Assembly: GCA_950295325.1 (NCBI GenBank)
Contig: OX485803.1
Location: forward strand, 67,843,554 to 67,907,553
DNA length: 64,000 nucleotides
From: Polytrichum commune
Taxonomy: Eukaryota; Streptophyta; Polytrichopsida; Polytrichales; Polytrichaceae
Direction of reading: 5' to 3'
Part shown: positions 60,697 to 64,000 of the stretch, piece by piece
Position numbering within the stretch: position 1 is the stretch's first letter
Layout: every line of letters begins with the position of its first letter
Notes under the pieces: model-generated
Seen by the model: only the letters and a program-made list of their open reading frames with translations
What the model was told of the DNA's origin: nothing
The model's database searches: none
Made by a program: the position numbers and the translations under genes

Positions 60697-62010
60697 GGGG
60701 GGGGGGGGGATTCCCTTGTATATTTGCATACACCTGCGATAATGACCTATTAAAATGGGGGCTATTTACCTATGAGAAAGGATTATAAGGGATGCTAATT
60801 TTTGAAATAATGGTAAATTGTTGTGATTATTTGCACCCTATTGGTAATTATAAATTCTTGGATGGTTGATTTTATGGTACCCTATATTACTTATATGCAA
60901 TTTTTCCCCCCTGATTGCCCCCATTCCTTAAAGTGTATGATACAGTAGAATTCTCGTTAGAAGCACGTGTACAAAGTAAGAGAAACAAACATTTACTAGG
61001 GTTTAGGGTTCAGGGTCACACTGAAGTCCGGGCAAAGCAAAACACTAAACAATAACAACAAAAGATTGCAATTACATGTCATTAAGCAACACGAGCCAAC
61101 GAATGAAAGTTGTGTTGGATAACACAGTTAGAAACCTTGAGGTCTTAGGGAACAGGCCAGCCACATGTGTCTCAAAGTCACATTTACAAGGTTTGCAGAA
61201 GCCCTACAATTGATGCCTTGATCTTCCAATCCTACACATTGGTAGAAAATCCCACGCCATGCAAGCAAAATCCACCTAAACTAGCTAGGCTACCATTTAC
61301 ACATGTGGGAGATATGAGGGTAATCGAACTGAAATGGCTACTACAGATTTCAAGGTATACTAATGATCATTCAGCCCTTTCTCCAAATTATATCTCCACA
61401 TGTGTGAGATAGTACAAATTTAGCAGGTTTTATTTTTTATTTGAAATGAACTCACTCAATGAGTTTGCATCTACCTCATCTAAGGTGTAGATTTTGCTAG
61501 TTGATTCATTGTTACTAGAGACACTGTTGAGAGAATAGCATCCACATCAACCCACACACAATCACTCTCAACATACTTATATTTGTTGAGACCCAGCTGT
61601 TTTTTTAACCAATGGAGGTAAGCCATAGTAGTTGGGAAGAGCGTCTCTCTATTTCCGTTCTGGACTGCACGTTTCATCAAGTCAATGGGTTGCCAACAAT
61701 TGCCCCACTTAGTACCAACCTTCACCCTTATCTTTTGAACCCTTCCTATATAGAACATGCCATATTTTGGTGGCAAAGTATTTAATTTTTGAAACTATCG
61801 CTTTTTGTCCATGCTATTTTATATGTACCACTTAGGTAATTTAATCATGTTTTGTCAAATGCTATATTACATATAATCATGTTTCACAATCCCAAAGCAC
61901 CCTATACTACATCTAATAATTTTACAAATTTTACGCCAAATTTTTATACAAGACCCTATATTTTATCGCACGTAGTTCCTACGTTTTTCGCCAGTGCCCC
62001 CCCCCCCCCC
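60697..62010. mobile_element. Possible 1.3-kb element bounded by G-run and C-run
   Basis: Starts with a G-run (60697-60709) and ends with a C-run (about 61997-62010). Near the ends are CACCTGCGATAATG and (inverted) ACTACGTGCGATAAAATATA, weakly alike and reminiscent of the GTGCGA word of the 48.5-kb family. A short TTTAGGG-like piece (61003-61017) lies inside. The assignment rests on architecture only. Confidence 0.3.
61480..61776 (-). CDS. Unrecognised 98-codon open frame
   Basis: Reads MPPKYGMFYIGRVQKIRVKV, then TKWGNCWQPIDLMKRAVQNG, ending NQLAKSTP. No domain recognised; composition is protein-like (W, C and charged residues evenly spread). It lies between the G-run and C-run ends of the possible element 60697-62010, so it could be a fragment of a transposon gene. 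It may also be chance. Confidence 0.2.
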   Translation of the reverse strand: MPPKYGMFYIGRVQKIRVKVGTKWGNCWQPIDLMKRAVQNGNRETLFPTTMAYLHWLKKQLGLNKYKYVESDCVWVDVDAILSTVSLVTMNQLAKSTP

Positions 62011-63380
62011 GAGTCCCTAAGACATTAATGTCAAAGCTAAGTGTTCATGCATGTAAATCATTCTCATCTCTAATAACTTATGGAGTTATTTTTATCTCTT
62101 TCATGGATTGAATGACCTACGTATTATTCTTCCTCTATTCAATTATATTTCAATATTTCAATTTGAAAGAGTCTCAAGACTTTATGTATTCCTAACCTAC
62201 TCCTCGCTAAAGTATCTTTACGAGATTCCACAAACCATTCAATTCATAGAGTACACATGATTTACATGAATTCATTCATTGAAGTGTTTGACCCATTTCC
62301 TATTCAAGTTCTCATTTCCGTAAATCTTATGCCATCATTTAGAATTCCCTTTAATCGATGAGGTATGGTTATGGAGATGCAATCTTAATATTGCTCGAGA
62401 TTCATGTGGTGCTTGATGTGGCCCACTCGTTGGCCACCTCCTTTGTCATCCTCTCAATATGATTTCGATTCCGATGTCTCCCGCGGCCTTGCATATCACC
62501 TTGTACTTCAATATGTTAGTTTCCAAAGTCCTTTCTCTTTAGTTGACCGCTAATTTTGGCTAAGTCCATATGTGTTGCATGCAAAACAACCAACCCCCAC
62601 CCAAAAATTTGAGTGGGATAAATGATAACTCTAGTGCCTTTGAGAAGGTCATTCTTGAATTTGTGTTATCGCAAGCATGTGTGTTCATATTAGATGTCGA
62701 CTATGAACGTCAAAAATCTTAGCCAATGAAGAGCACATAATGAATCTAGTAATAATATAACTTAAGATACAATTACAAGAATAAACGCTAGGAGAATGAC
62801 TTTAAAACCAAGTTATGAAGTGATTCTCAATGCATGGGGGTGAGGGCAAAGCCACAAAGAGATTTATGCTAAAATTGCCTAAATTTTTTTTTATGTTAAA
62901 CGATTTATGTTCATTCCTAGTAGTATTTACCTATCCAGTAGGGTTTATTGGGTATGGGAGGTGGGCATGTACCCATTATGCGCGGCAAGTATTATGTGTG
63001 ATGATTTCTAATGGCCAACAACTTTGATGCTTTATAAGTATCCATGGCCGCTTCTTATGTCATGCCATTATTTTCGTTGCCATAATATATGTTATATTTA
63101 AAATTTTGAATTCTTGGAACTCTAATGGTTCATAGTCCAAGAGAAAACAAGAGAACAATCGAACTTGAGTTCATGGGCTAAGGTGAAAGTGGGCCTATTA
63201 TGGATGCTCACGACTTCATCAATAAGGAATTGGAAATCATAGCTATGCTTGATGTCAAGCGCGATTGAGCATCTTACACGCATATTATGAGAATGTGCAA
63301 TTGACTTTGGTATGTTATAATAGGAATCTATGTTACAGAGTAGAATGTTAAAGTATGGAATCTATGTTATAATATGAACC
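62011..63380. other. AT-rich intergenic region
   Basis: No supported gene or element. Confidence 0.4.
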
Positions 63381-63399
63381 TATTTTAAGCATTATCAAT

Positions 63400-63660
63400 A
63401 CTATTACCATTTATCGATTGAAAGTGATTATTATTATTACTATAAATCACTACTAGTCAGCCATTAGTAATTCATAATTATTAATCACTATTAAAAATTA
63501 TTAATGACTATAATGACCTATGAAGCACTAGCATTCACTATTATTCACTACTAGTCACTATTAGTTACTATTACTGGTAATTACTATTAATCACTATAAA
63601 TCATTTTTACTAATATTACTAATATTACTAATATTAACAATAGAGTGAATATGACAATTT
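63400..63660. repeat. Simple A/T-rich triplet-like repeats
   Basis: Degenerate TATTA/CACTA words (ATTCACTA, AGTCACTA, ACTAATATT repeated) form a low-complexity block. Confidence 0.75.
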
Positions 63661-63695
63661 ACTAACAATAAAAATAATATCAATCATACTAATAT

Positions 63696-63895
63696 GAGTT
63701 ATCTTAATAAGTACTAATAATGAACTTACTAATATGAGTTATCTTACTAAGTACTGATAATTATCTTACTAATATGCAGTTATCTTACTAATTACTAATA
63801 ATTGTCTTACTAATACTTAGATATCTTACTAAGTACTAATAATTATCTCACTAATACTTAGATATCTTACTAAGTACTAATAATTATCATACCAA
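63696..63895. repeat. 40-41 bp tandem repeat, about 5 units
   Basis: Units such as TTATCTTACTAAGTACTAAT followed by AATTATCTTACTAATA, spaced 40-41 bp, with increasing divergence at both ends. Confidence 0.9.
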
Positions 63896-64000
63896 TAGGG
63901 CGAACCTTACAAAGTACCAATAATTTTTTATCGCTACGTCCTAATACCATCATACCGCCCATCCCTCCTCAAAACGTACTTTAGCCGCCAAATCGCATAT

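Overview
The window looks like nuclear DNA of a land plant or close streptophyte relative. Evidence: GT-AG introns, a plant-type C2H2 zinc-finger gene, Ty1/copia, Ty3/gypsy, LINE, hAT and MULE remnants, and TTTAGGG-type (plant) telomere repeats inside the sequence. I cannot place it more precisely. Most of it is AT-rich, gene-poor and packed with decayed transposable elements. Only two genes look intact: the zinc-finger gene at the left edge and a transposase-like gene at 49.2-52.2 kb.

Layout. 0.2-2.4 kb: C2H2 zinc-finger gene on the minus strand, truncated by the window edge, with a TATA box and a uORF. 2.4-9.2 kb: upstream DNA, a gypsy integrase scrap, a hAT-type MITE with an exact 8-bp target duplication, a 122-bp tandem repeat, a broken hAT transposase and a Tourist-like MITE. 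11-13.8 kb: a SINE-like element, a LINE on the minus strand and a Stowaway-like end. 16-19.3 kb: two diverged copies of the same LINE tail. 19.3-26 kb: mostly unrecognised AT-rich DNA with SINE-like and LINE pieces. 26.5-29.8 kb: a broken MULE-like transposase gene with a damaged SWIM finger. 30.1-32.0 kb: a 1.84-kb TG...CA element resembling a solo LTR.

32-47 kb is a nest of retroelements. A LINE (RNase H and C-terminal parts on the plus strand) is split first by a 3.75-kb internally deleted copia element (36513-40263), then by a solo-LTR-like element (40345-45945, 5-bp target duplication TCACC). That second element is itself split by a 3.8-kb GC-rich TG...CA element (41572-45395, duplication TGAGG), whose single 627-codon frame is broken only by four in-frame stop codons. 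Removing the insertions restores the LINE reading frame across both junctions.

48.5-54.2 kb is the most interesting block. An uninterrupted two-exon gene for a 946-residue DUF7869-type, RNase H-fold transposase-like protein is bracketed by ~330-bp inverted repeats that begin and end in G/C runs. A near-perfect palindrome (core CCACGGGTG-NN-CACCCGTGG) occurs at least nine times, seven of them upstream of the gene, one in its intron and one beyond its 3' end. 54.2-64 kb holds more copies of the G/C-run-bounded repeat family, two of them joined to telomere-type repeats, and an AT-rich 40-bp tandem array at the right end.
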